Source of the DNA: Streptomyces sp. Ru72
GTDB lineage: Bacteria > Actinomycetota > Actinomycetes > Streptomycetales > Streptomycetaceae
Reading direction: 5' to 3'
Assembly: GCF_002920635.1 (NCBI RefSeq)
Contig: NZ_PQSR01000019.1
Coordinates: 1-64,000, forward strand
Length of the DNA: 64,000 nt
In this document: positions 48,945 through 57,038 of the stretch, piece after piece
Position numbering within the stretch: the stretch's first letter is position 1
How the letters are laid out: every line of letters begins with the position of its first letter
The notes under the pieces: model-generated
Told to the model about the DNA's origin: nothing
Seen by the model: the letters and a program-made list of their open reading frames with translations, nothing else
The model's database searches: none
Translations under genes and position numbers: made by a program

Positions 48945-49823
48945 ATGGACTACTGCTCCTCGTGTCGTCGGCATCTCAACGGCGCCCTGGTGTGCCCCGG
49001 ATGCGGTGCCTACGCCCCCGACATCGCCCCGGCCGGCACCGACGGCCACACCGTTCCGGGCCCGGCCACCACGGCGAAGCCGGTCATGGAGGCGACCGCG
49101 GCCACGGCGGCATGGGAGTTCGCGGCCCAGGACATCGACGAAGCACCGGACGTCGACGAGCCCCCGCACGCCGGCCCGCCCGCCGACCTCACGGGCCCGA
49201 CGCGCCGCACGGAAGGGCGTGCCGCGCGGCGGCGCCGGCTGGCGCGCTGGAAGAAGACCCAGCGCAAGGCCCTGGTGGCGACCGCCGTCGCCCTCGTCGG
49301 AGGCGGTCTGACCGTGGCCTCGATGGACCGGCACACCGCCGACCGCGCCCAGGCCGCCCCGGCTCCGGACGCGTCGGCTCTCGGCGGTGTTGAGGAACCG
49401 ACGTCGCTGTACAGCAGTCCGGCGCCGCCCCGCTCCGGCACCGCGCGCTCCGGCGCGCCCCGGGCCCCGCACACTCCGGCCGCCCAGTCCCCCGCGGCCG
49501 ATCCGACCCGTCCGTCCTCGCCGGGCTCGGCATACGCCACGCCGTCGGGCGCCCAGCCGGACGCGGCCACCTCCTCCCGTACGACGCACACGACGGGCAC
49601 GGCAGGTGCGGCGGGCGCGGGCACGAGTCACACCACGGCGAGCTCCCCCTCCCAGTCGGGTACGGGTACGGGCTCCTCGTCGTCCACGGGGACGTCCCAG
49701 CACACGTCCTCCCCGACCACCGGCACCGGCGGCGGCACGGACCCGGGCACCCCGCAGACCAGCCCGTCCCCGGCGGCCACCTCGCCGTCGCAGGTCTGCC
49801 TGCTCGTCGTCTGCCTCGGCTGA
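48945..49823 (+). CDS. zinc-ribbon membrane protein (SCO2400-like)
   Basis: A 292-residue protein. The N-terminal ribbon has Cys4, Cys7, Cys17 and Cys20 (CSSC and CPGC). An acidic then basic cytosolic part precedes a membrane helix (ALVATAVALVGGGLTVASM, about 109-127). A long external Ser/Thr/Pro/Gly tail ends SQVCLLVVCLG. I recall this combination as the SCO2400 family, function unknown. The C-terminal pair of cysteines is a notable end. The start has CAGGAAGA upstream. Confidence 0.7.
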   Translation: MDYCSSCRRHLNGALVCPGCGAYAPDIAPAGTDGHTVPGPATTAKPVMEATAATAAWEFAAQDIDEAPDVDEPPHAGPPADLTGPTRRTEGRAARRRRLARWKKTQRKALVATAVALVGGGLTVASMDRHTADRAQAAPAPDASALGGVEEPTSLYSSPAPPRSGTARSGAPRAPHTPAAQSPAADPTRPSSPGSAYATPSGAQPDAATSSRTTHTTGTAGAAGAGTSHTTASSPSQSGTGTGSSSSTGTSQHTSSPTTGTGGGTDPGTPQTSPSPAATSPSQVCLLVVCLG

Positions 49824-49852
49824 CCACGGGCGGACGCCACCACAGCCGCTCA

Positions 49853-49881
49853 CCGCCCCCCGCGATCACGCGGGTGGGCGG
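49853..49881 (+). terminator. terminator after the zinc-ribbon gene
   Basis: CCGCCC with CCCGCG, loop ATCA, CGCGGG with GGGCGG forms a strong stem followed by TTTC. The remaining 280 bases to the kinase start (50162) hold its promoter and no gene I can see. Confidence 0.7.
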
Positions 49882-50161
49882 TTTCGGCGTGCCCACGCGA
49901 TGCGCTCGGAATGACCGCGCGGCTGCCCTCACGGATGGCCCGCACCCCGAGCACCTGAGACAACCGGCCGGTCAGGAGTGCCGGACACGCGAGGATTGCG
50001 CGGCCGGATCGTCACCCGGTGGTCACCGGATGAGGGAGACCGTGATCGAATCGTGTGTCCGTGCCAGTAGGCTGTGATCGCTGCGGCACCCCACCTTCAC
50101 CCGCCCTGGCGGAATCCTGTCCGGCGGCGGTCGAGTCGCCGCACGGCATTCGTCTCCCGGC

Positions 50162-51346
50162 ATGAGGATGAAACAACAGGTGCTGATCGCGGGCCGGTAC
50201 CAGCTGAACACCACCATCGGACGTGGCGCGATGGGAGAGGTCTGGCGGGCGTACGACCAGATGCTCGGCCGTCCCGTCGCCGTCAAGGTGCTGCTCGACC
50301 GGAACGCCGACCCCACCGCCGACTCCCGTTTCCGCCTCGAGGCACAGACCGCGGGGCGGCTCCACCACCCGCACGTGGTCGGCGTGCTCGACTTCGGCGA
50401 GCACGAGGGGCGGCTGTTCCTGGTCATGGAGCTGGTGGAGGGCTCGAGCCTCGCCCGGGTGCTCGCCGACGACGGGCCGCTGCCCGCCGAACAGGTCGCG
50501 GCCATCGCCGCCCAGGCGGCTGCCGGACTCGCCGTGGCGCACGAACAGGGCATCGTGCACCGCGACATCAAGCCCGGCAACCTGCTCCTCGACGCGGGCG
50601 GCACCCTGAAGATCGGCGACTTCGGCATCGCCCGCTTCATGGACGACCCGTCGGGCGCGCTCACGGCGACCGGGCAGATCGTCGGTACGAGCCTGTACAT
50701 CGCGCCGGAGCGGGCCCTGGGCAAGCCCGCCGGGCCGGCCAGCGACGTGTACTCGCTCGGCTGCGTCCTCTACCAACTCCTCACCGGACGCCCTCCGTTC
50801 CGCGCCGACAGCCCGATCGCGATCCTGCACCAGCACCTGGACGCGACGCCCGTACCGCCGCGCGAGCTGGGTGCCGCGCTGCCGCCCGCCTTCGAGAACT
50901 ATCTGCTCGGCCTGCTCGCCAAGCGGCCCGAGGACCGGCCCACGGCGCGGCAGGCCGCCGACTGGTTCGCCACGGGCGCCTGGCGGGGCCGCCCGGAACC
51001 GCTCCCGGCCGCGGCACCGATCCCGGTCCCGACCCCGACCCCGGTTCCGGTCCCGGAGTTGCCGATTCCGCCCCGGATGGAGGGGCCGGCGACGACGTAC
51101 AAGCTCCCGTCCGCGCTCCCCGGCCACCGCGCGGCCCGCCAGCGGCCGGCGTCGGGGAACCGGCGCGCGCAGCCGTCGCTGCGCACGTTCGTCACCGGGC
51201 GGCCGCGCGCGGTGGGACTGATCGCCGCGGCGCTGCTGTTCCTGACGGCGATGTACGTGGGCATGTCGGTGTTCAGCCCGGACAGCAGCTCGGCGGAGAC
51301 ACCGCAGGACACGGGCCGGTCGGGCCCGGTCTCGCCGACGCCGTGA
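50162..51346 (+). CDS. Ser/Thr protein kinase with membrane anchor
   Basis: A 394-residue Hanks-type kinase. The glycine loop is GRGAMGEV at 20-27, catalytic Lys42 in VAVKVL, HRDIKPGN at 133-140, DFG at 153-155, and the activation segment ends GTSLYIAPE. The kinase domain runs to about 275. A Pro-rich linker follows (about 285-345), then one membrane helix (LIAAALLFLTAMYVGMSV, about 357-374) and a short external tail. It has no PASTA repeats, so no obvious extracellular sensor. Substrates cannot be read from context. Confidence 0.92.
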   Translation: MRMKQQVLIAGRYQLNTTIGRGAMGEVWRAYDQMLGRPVAVKVLLDRNADPTADSRFRLEAQTAGRLHHPHVVGVLDFGEHEGRLFLVMELVEGSSLARVLADDGPLPAEQVAAIAAQAAAGLAVAHEQGIVHRDIKPGNLLLDAGGTLKIGDFGIARFMDDPSGALTATGQIVGTSLYIAPERALGKPAGPASDVYSLGCVLYQLLTGRPPFRADSPIAILHQHLDATPVPPRELGAALPPAFENYLLGLLAKRPEDRPTARQAADWFATGAWRGRPEPLPAAAPIPVPTPTPVPVPELPIPPRMEGPATTYKLPSALPGHRAARQRPASGNRRAQPSLRTFVTGRPRAVGLIAAALLFLTAMYVGMSVFSPDSSSAETPQDTGRSGPVSPTP

Positions 51347-51447
51347 CACTCCTGCCCAACTCGTCTGTCGAGCAGGAGAGTTGAGTTGACGAAGGCTTGA
51401 CCGAACGAAAAGAAACGACGGCGGGGGCGAACTGTAGGTTCACCCGC

Positions 51448-52128
51448 ATGCCCCCACAGCCCCCACAGCCCGCGCGCCTGCCCGTCCTGCCGTACCGCAA
51501 GCCCACCCGTGGCCGCGACTACTGGATCCTCGACGACGTGCTGCCGAACGTGGACGAGGTCCGGGCCCGCTGTCTCGCCAAGGACGACTGGGTCAAGGGA
51601 TACCCGTACACGCAGGAGAGCTGGCCGGGCATGCGCACCCTGCCCGGCCTCGAACCGGCCGAACTGGCCCGGATCGAGCGGCTGGTGCGCAAGGAGACCG
51701 GCGCGCAGAGGCTCTGGCAGGAGACCGCGCCCGGCGGCGGCACCCTCAACCACAACTGCGTCCAGGTCGTCGGCAAGGACGAGGGCGAACCGCGCCCGCA
51801 CACCGACTCGCGAGCCCTGTGCCGGTACGCCGCCGTGCTCTACCTCAGCCCGAACATCCCCAAGGACTGCGGCACGAGCTTCTACCGGCAGAGCCTGCCG
51901 GGCGGCGTCCTGGGCGGCAACATGGTGCAGGCGCCGCACACCAACCTGGTCGAGGCGCTGGGCACGCGGTACGTCTCGCCGGACGCGTTCACCGAGGACG
52001 TCCGCGTGCCGCAGCGCTACAACCGGCTGCTCCTGTACAAGGCCAATCTCATGCACAGCGCCACCGGTTACTGGGGCAGCGACCTGGAGGACAGGCGCAT
52101 GACGGCCGTCTTCTTCTGGATGGCCTAG
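51448..52128 (+). CDS. DUF6445-type protein, dioxygenase-like
   Basis: A 226-residue soluble protein. Motifs include PYRKPTRGRDYWILDDVLPN, LNHNCVQVVGKDEGEPRPHT followed by DS, CRYAAVLYLSPNIPKDCGTS and YNRLLLYKANLMHSATGYW. The HTD (HxD) with a later His in MHSATG, and Arg-containing strands between, resemble the facial triad of Fe(II)/2-oxoglutarate oxygenases. I recall this as the DUF6445 group. No substrate is known to me. The start ATG 51448 was preferred over TTG 51397 because the conserved part begins there. Confidence 0.65.
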   Translation: MPPQPPQPARLPVLPYRKPTRGRDYWILDDVLPNVDEVRARCLAKDDWVKGYPYTQESWPGMRTLPGLEPAELARIERLVRKETGAQRLWQETAPGGGTLNHNCVQVVGKDEGEPRPHTDSRALCRYAAVLYLSPNIPKDCGTSFYRQSLPGGVLGGNMVQAPHTNLVEALGTRYVSPDAFTEDVRVPQRYNRLLLYKANLMHSATGYWGSDLEDRRMTAVFFWMA

Positions 52129-52144
52129 CGGAAGCGGTGCCGGT

Positions 52145-52678
52145 TCAGCTCAGGCCCAGGCTGGAGAGCGCGGTCGTCCAGTCGGTGGCGATGGCGTTGC
52201 GTGCGTCGTCGAGGCCGACCTCGCCGTTGCACACGTCCTTCTTGAGCGTGTTCTCGACGGTGTCCTTGTCGGCGGCGACTTCGCCCGAACCCGTGTCGTA
52301 GCGCGGTTCGGGCCACAGGTTCTCGGGGCTGGTGGGGTTGCCGCCGAGCTCCAGCGGGATGAGGTGGTCCTCCTCGTAGTCAGCTGTGCTGGTGTCGCCG
52401 TAGCCGTACTCGACGATCTGCTTCTTCTTCAGCGCGGTGGTGTACGAGCTGGACGGCCGCACGGTCGCGGTCCAGCCGGAGACACAGATGGTGGAGTCGA
52501 TCGTGTCCTGTGTGACGTCCGGGTTGACGGCGCCGGGCTGGCAGCTGGGGTCGGGGAGGGGGAGGTAGTCCTGGCTGCACGACTGCGCGTGCGCGCTGCC
52601 GGCGGTGACGGTCAGACCCGCGGCGGTGAGGGCGAGGGTGGACAGGGTGGTCACCAGGGGGCGCGATATTCGGGACAT
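52145..52678 (-). CDS. secreted HNH-type nuclease-like protein
   Basis: A 177-residue exported protein. The signal peptide is residues 1-31 (SAHAQ). The mature part has CSQDYLPLPDPSCQPGAVNP, CVSGWTATVRPSSSYT, and the core EEDHLIPLELGGNPTSPENL with WPEPR. DHLIPLELGG plus N-x-x-N-L-WPE is the HNH-like motif of secreted Streptomyces nucleases. A Cys in the tail (DVCNGEVGLDDARNAI) could form a disulfide. It probably cuts DNA outside the cell; the metal-binding set is less complete than in classical HNH enzymes. Confidence 0.7.
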   Translation of the reverse strand: MSRISRPLVTTLSTLALTAAGLTVTAGSAHAQSCSQDYLPLPDPSCQPGAVNPDVTQDTIDSTICVSGWTATVRPSSSYTTALKKKQIVEYGYGDTSTADYEEDHLIPLELGGNPTSPENLWPEPRYDTGSGEVAADKDTVENTLKKDVCNGEVGLDDARNAIATDWTTALSSLGLS

Positions 52679-52907
52679 GGGAGTCTCCCGGTGGGGATGC
52701 CCGGCACGGTTCCGGGCGGTCGTGAGCATGACAACACGGGGTGGTCTATGCGGGTAGAGCCCTTTGCGGGACCGGGAGAAGTTTGGTCGAAGGTTTGTCC
52801 GCGCGAAGGCCCCGGCCAGTGAAGTCATGGGCTGCGCTTGGGCATTGGTTCACCCAGGTGTACAGCGGGCGCCGCCGACTCCCGCCCGGGGTCGTCGACG
52901 GCGGCCG

Positions 52908-53666
52908 TCAGCGGGACGGCGTCAGCGGCAGGTCGTCCGTGTACGCGTTCACCGGCTTGTCCACCCGCTCGACGGTACGGGCGTCCAGCGCGGCCGGCGC
53001 CGACCGTGTGCCCAGCGTCCCGCCGGGGTGCCAGGTGCCCGTGACGGCCACCCAGGTGTCGGCGGGCAGCGCCGGGGCCCCGTGGACACGTACCTTGACG
53101 GACTGCGCGTCCGCAGCGCAGCACGAGAAGATGATCCGGGTCAGGTACCAGCCCCCGCCCCGCTTGTCCGGCGTGACGAAACCGGTCAACGTGACGCTGC
53201 GCCCCTTGATGGCCTGCGTACGGTCCTGCTGCACACGGCTGGTGAACCCCGTGAGCGTCATCGGCAGCGGCGAGGTCGCGGGCAGCGGGTCGAAGTGCCG
53301 CTGCTGCGCGACGGCCTTGGCGGGCTCACGGGAGGCGGTGTAGGAGCCGAGGGCGGGCGGGGCGTGGAAGAGCAGGCTGAGCGCGGGGAGGAACAGCAGC
53401 CAGGCGACACGGGGGGCTGTGGAGTGGTCGTGACCGTGGCCGGTGTCGTCGTGACCGCTGTGCGCGTCGTGCGCGTCATGGCCGCCCCGCCCGCGGTCGA
53501 GGGCCGCACTCGCCAGCCCGAGCACGAGCAGCAGCGCCCCCGAGGCGATGAGATACGGACGCAGTCCCGGCCTCACGTACCTCAGGCACAGGTCGGTGAA
53601 GAGCGAGGCGTGCAGCAGACCGAGGCCGCTGAGGACGAGCAGGACCGCCGGGAAGGGCCGTTTCAC
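52908..53666 (-). CDS. TIGR03943-type permease partner with His-rich loop
   Basis: A 252-residue membrane-associated protein. Three membrane segments lie in the first half (residues about 5-25, 36-57, 85-105). Between the second and third is a His/Asp loop, HDAHDAHSGHDDTGHGHDHS, a likely metal-binding stretch. The second half is external, with LTGFVTPDKRGGGWYLTRII and FSCCAADAQSVKVRVHG. This matches the TIGR03943 family encoded beside UPF0718-type permeases (B. subtilis ycgQ/ycgR). The GTG start overlaps the permease stop (GTGA). The substrate is unproven; a metal role is inferred. Confidence 0.8.
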   Translation of the reverse strand: MKRPFPAVLLVLSGLGLLHASLFTDLCLRYVRPGLRPYLIASGALLLVLGLASAALDRGRGGHDAHDAHSGHDDTGHGHDHSTAPRVAWLLFLPALSLLFHAPPALGSYTASREPAKAVAQQRHFDPLPATSPLPMTLTGFTSRVQQDRTQAIKGRSVTLTGFVTPDKRGGGWYLTRIIFSCCAADAQSVKVRVHGAPALPADTWVAVTGTWHPGGTLGTRSAPAALDARTVERVDKPVNAYTDDLPLTPSR

Positions 53667-54688
53667 AGCAGGGCCCCTCCGATCAGCGCACTGCACAGCA
53701 CCGCCACGACGGTCGTGGCGGTGGAGAAGCGGACCGCGAAGGCGCGGCCGAACGTGCCCGCCTGAAGGGCGATCAGCTTCAGGTCGACCATCGGCCCCAC
53801 CACCATGAACGCCAGCCGTGCCACGGGCGAGAAGCCGGTGAGCGAGGCGGCCACGAACGCGTCGGCCTCGGAGCACACCGCGAGCACGACGGCGAGCCCC
53901 GCCAGGAACAGCACCGACAGCCAGGTGGAGCCGGAGAACACGTCGAGCACGGAGCGCGGGACCGCCACGTTGAAGGTGGCCGCCGCCATGGCCCCGACGA
54001 CCAGGAAGCCGCCCGCGTGCAGGAAGTCGTGCTGGAAGCCGAGCCGGAACTCCCGCCACCGGCTGTGCCCCGGTCGGTGACCGGTGTGCCGCACGGTCGG
54101 CCGCAGCCACTCCTCCCTGCCGAGCCAGAGCCACAGCCAGCCCATCACGGCCGCGGTGACGAGCGAGGCGAGCAGCCGGGCCAGGACCATCAGGGGGCTG
54201 CCGGGGAAGGCCACGGCGGTGGCGGTCAGCACCACCGGGTTGACGGCGGGAGCCGACAGCAGGAACGCGAACGCGGCGGCCGGGGTGACACCCCGCCGGA
54301 TCAGGCTGTTCGCGACCGGCACCGACGCGCACTCGCAGCCGGGCAGCACCACCCCGGCGACCCCGGCGACCGGAACGGCGAGCGCGGGGTTGCGGGGCAG
54401 CGCCCGGCTGAACACCGTCGCCGGCACGAACGCGTTGATGGCGCCGGACAAGGCCGTGCCGAGCAGCAGGAACGGCAGGGCCTGCACGGTGATGGCCAGA
54501 GCGACGGTGCGCCAGGCCTGCATCGCGGGCTCGTCCATCCACCGGCCGAGCAGGAGCAGCGCCGGACCGGCGAGGACGGCAGCCGCCAGCAGCAGCGGCC
54601 AGGACGCGGGCCAGCCGCGAGCGGGGGCGCGCTCGGGCGTCGCGGGGGCCGCCACCACCTCCGCGGCCAGTTCGTCTGTCTTCTGCAT
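53663..54688 (-). CDS. UPF0718 / PF03773-type permease
   Basis: A 341-residue permease with about eight membrane segments. The two family hallmarks are VVLPGCECASVPVANSLIRR and AFAFLLSAPAVNPVVLTATA in the first half, with a symmetrical region LAVVLAVCSEADAFVAASLT later. Related proteins export arsenicals (ArsP) or have unknown cargo. It is coupled to the His-rich TIGR03943 subunit downstream. A palindrome lies 20 bases before the start and is the probable operator. Confidence 0.87.
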   Translation of the reverse strand: MQKTDELAAEVVAAPATPERAPARGWPASWPLLLAAAVLAGPALLLLGRWMDEPAMQAWRTVALAITVQALPFLLLGTALSGAINAFVPATVFSRALPRNPALAVPVAGVAGVVLPGCECASVPVANSLIRRGVTPAAAFAFLLSAPAVNPVVLTATAVAFPGSPLMVLARLLASLVTAAVMGWLWLWLGREEWLRPTVRHTGHRPGHSRWREFRLGFQHDFLHAGGFLVVGAMAAATFNVAVPRSVLDVFSGSTWLSVLFLAGLAVVLAVCSEADAFVAASLTGFSPVARLAFMVVGPMVDLKLIALQAGTFGRAFAVRFSTATTVVAVLCSALIGGALL

Positions 54689-54707
54689 GCCGGCTCCGAC
54701 TGTCGGA

Positions 54708-54722
54708 TGTTCGGATCGAACA
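54708..54722. promoter_or_regulatory. perfect palindrome before the permease operon
   Basis: TGTTCGGATCGAACA: six-base arms with a three-base centre, 20 bases before the permease start. The position suits a repressor site. It does not match the Zur consensus, so a different regulator is expected. Confidence 0.6.
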
Positions 54723-54938
54723 TAACGGGCACCCGGCCTCCCCTTCCGGCACCGCCACGCCCTCAGTCCGCCGGGGCGGACTCGCGCGGTCCGCGGTGGG
54801 CCGACGGCGATACTCCGACGGTGCCGGTCGACATCTGTGACGGCCCCCACAACGCGGGCCGTTGATTTTGCCTGTGGAAAAGGTTTCCGGCTTCGGTCGG
54901 ACCCGTACCCCTGGGCGTTGGAACAACCAGGAGGTGCC

Positions 54939-55700
54939 ATGCGCATTTCGCGGACCGCGGCGGGAACCCTCTTCGTGACGGGCGCCCTCACCCTGACACT
55001 CACGGCACTCGTCTATCCGTCGATGCTGGGAGTGCAGACGGTCTCCAGCGCCCCCTCACGTGTGATCGCGAACACCTCGGCGGGACCCCTGACCGAGGCG
55101 GACCGCGACTTCGTCGTCAAAGTACGGGCGGCCGGCCTGTGGGAGTTCCCCTCCGGTGAACTGGCCATGAAGAAGGGCACGACCCCGGCCGTACGCACCG
55201 CCGGGGCGCATCTGGTCAACGGGCACGTCAACCTCGACGCCGTCGACCGGAAGGTGGCCGCGGAGCTGGGCATCACGCTGCCGAACCAGCCGAGCCCCCA
55301 GCAGCAGGGATTCGTGACGACGCTGACCAACGACACGGGCAAGCAGTTCGACGACGACCTCGCGAACATCCTGCGGCTGACGCACGGACAGATCTTCCCC
55401 GCCATCGCCAACATCCGCGCCACCACCAAGAACACGCTGGTCCGCCAGCTGGCCGACGTGGCCAACGACACCGTCCTCGACCACATCACGGTGATGGAGC
55501 AGACGGGCCTGGTGGACTTCGACTCGCTGGTGTTCCAGGAGACGACCCCGCCGAAGCTCCCGAAGTCCAGCCTGACCCCGCCGGCCCCGCAGCCGGGCGA
55601 GCCGACGGTGGTCCTCTCCCCGCCGCCGGGCTTCACCCCGCCGCCGTCGACGACTCCGGGTGCGGCCGTGGCCCCCGGGTCGGCGCCGACCGCGGGCTGA
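54939..55700 (+). CDS. DUF4142 exported protein
   Basis: A 253-residue exported protein. A signal or anchor lies at residues 5-30. The DUF4142 helical region covers about 50-200 (LTEADRDFVVKVRAAGLWEF, GAHLVNGHVNLDAVDRKVAA, HGQIFPAIANIRATTKNTLV). A Pro-rich tail ends the protein. The fold is ferritin-like but lacks an obvious metal set. CAGGAGG precedes ATG. It faces the LAETG gene across a bidirectional terminator. The function of the family is not settled. Confidence 0.85.
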   Translation: MRISRTAAGTLFVTGALTLTLTALVYPSMLGVQTVSSAPSRVIANTSAGPLTEADRDFVVKVRAAGLWEFPSGELAMKKGTTPAVRTAGAHLVNGHVNLDAVDRKVAAELGITLPNQPSPQQQGFVTTLTNDTGKQFDDDLANILRLTHGQIFPAIANIRATTKNTLVRQLADVANDTVLDHITVMEQTGLVDFDSLVFQETTPPKLPKSSLTPPAPQPGEPTVVLSPPPGFTPPPSTTPGAAVAPGSAPTAG

Positions 55701-55731
55701 CGGTCCGGGACCGGCCCAAGCCGCGAAAAAC

Positions 55732-55769
55732 GGGCCCGGCGCTCTCCGGGGGACAAGAGCGCCGGGCCC
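55732..55769. terminator. bidirectional terminator
   Basis: GGGCCCGGCGCTC (55732-55744) pairs with GAGCGCCGGGCCC (55757-55769), a perfect 13-bp stem, preceded by AAAAA on the plus strand. Confidence 0.85.
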
Positions 55770-55801
55770 TTCGGGGATGGTTCAGCGGACGCCCGGAGGC
55801 G

Positions 55802-56731
55802 TCAGGCGCGACCGCGGGACGTACGGCGCCGGGCGGCGACCGCGATGCCCGCACCGGCCGCGACGAGGGCCGCCGCGCCCGCGGCGATCGGCAGCGCGGT
55901 GCTGCCGCCACCGGTCTCGGCGAGACCACCGGGCGGGGTGGACGTGCCGCCGTTCGGGGTGGGCGCCGGGGGCGTGCTCGACTCGCCGGTGGCGGGCGGG
56001 GTCGAGACGGAGGCGGACGGAGAGGCGGGCGTCACCGGGGTGGCCGGGGCCGACGCGGGCGGGGTGGTGGCCGGGGTCGACGCGGGCGGCGTGGTGGCCG
56101 GGGTGCTCGGCGGCTGGGCCGTGCAGTCCTTCGTACCGCCGTTCCAGGACGCGATCAGCTTGTCCTTGATGACCGGGCGGTCCGGGCCCTTGGGCACGTC
56201 GCCGTGCTCGAAGCCGTCCTTCGCGTCGAGGTTGCCGTCGAACTTCACCTTGCCCCGGTACAGGTCGATCTGCGCGAAGCAGCCGGCGTCCGGCACGGCG
56301 ATGTCGAGGGAGTCGGTCTCGCCCTGCTTCACCGTCACCGAGTCGAAGTCGTGGAAGACCTGCAGCCCGGACGTGTTGAAGGTGGCGCCGTGGGTGCGGT
56401 AGGAGGCGAGGGAGGCGGTGCAGGTCGTGGCGTCGCCGGCGGCACGCACCTTGATGTGGACCTTGCCGTCCTCGGTGGGCTTCAGGTTCTGGTCGTCCAC
56501 CCGGACGGAGTCGGTGAACGTGGTTCCGTCCAGCGAGAACTGGCAGTGGTCGGCCCCGGTGACGGTGCCCGGTCCATTACCGGACGCGTACGCGCGGCTC
56601 CCATGGTCCCAGCCGCCACCACCGGGCGTACCGGAGGCCCAGGCGGCGCCCCCGGTGACGGCGGTGAGGGTGAGCGCCGCGGCGCCCGCCCCCAGCAGAC
56701 GGCGCACGGTGACACGTCTCGTGTCGGACAT
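55802..56731 (-). CDS. LAETG-anchored surface protein
   Basis: A 309-residue surface protein. A twin-Arg-containing signal (TRRVTVRRLLGAG, 4-16) ends near AWASG. The external domain (about 50-200) has paired cysteines (HCQFSL, TTCTASL, GCFAQIDLYRGKVKFDGNLD, KDCTAQ). Pro/Thr repeats (about 205-260) follow. The sorting signal GLAETGGG is followed by a membrane helix and ARRRTSRGRA. Streptomyces sortases of class E recognise LAxTG. GGGGGA lies before the chosen ATG. The 307 bases upstream (56732-57038) hold only promoter sequence and a repeated GATCACG. Confidence 0.82.
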   Translation of the reverse strand: MSDTRRVTVRRLLGAGAAALTLTAVTGGAAWASGTPGGGGWDHGSRAYASGNGPGTVTGADHCQFSLDGTTFTDSVRVDDQNLKPTEDGKVHIKVRAAGDATTCTASLASYRTHGATFNTSGLQVFHDFDSVTVKQGETDSLDIAVPDAGCFAQIDLYRGKVKFDGNLDAKDGFEHGDVPKGPDRPVIKDKLIASWNGGTKDCTAQPPSTPATTPPASTPATTPPASAPATPVTPASPSASVSTPPATGESSTPPAPTPNGGTSTPPGGLAETGGGSTALPIAAGAAALVAAGAGIAVAARRRTSRGRA

Positions 56732-57038
56732 TCGGTCCCCCATCTTGACGGGCCGGACCCGGCCGACGGCAGCGGGCAGCACGAAGCCGCCGGGACCGTG
56801 GCCGGGAAAGAAGTGGTCGAGAGAAACGGATGACTCATTGGTCACATGAGCCACAGCGCGAGCACATATTCGATCACGGTGACGACACTGTCAACCTCGT
56901 TGAAACCTAGACGAGTTCAGAAAACGATCACGTTTCGGCCACATCAGGAATGGCGCGGTCCGCTACGGATCGGGAACAGCACGATCCGCTGGGCGGACCT
57001 CCGCGAGGAGCACCCGCCTCGCGGCGCTCGTGCGGGTG

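Noticed and set aside
48051..49800. CRISPR-like or tandem repeats in the Pro/Thr-rich coding tails
   Set aside because: The repetition is of codons within low-complexity protein tails; there are no constant repeat and spacer units. No CRISPR array or cas gene was seen in the window.
54708..54722. Zur box before the His-rich permease operon
   Set aside because: TGTTCGGATCGAACA lacks the AT-rich TGAAAAT/ATTTTCA arms, so it was called a different operator.
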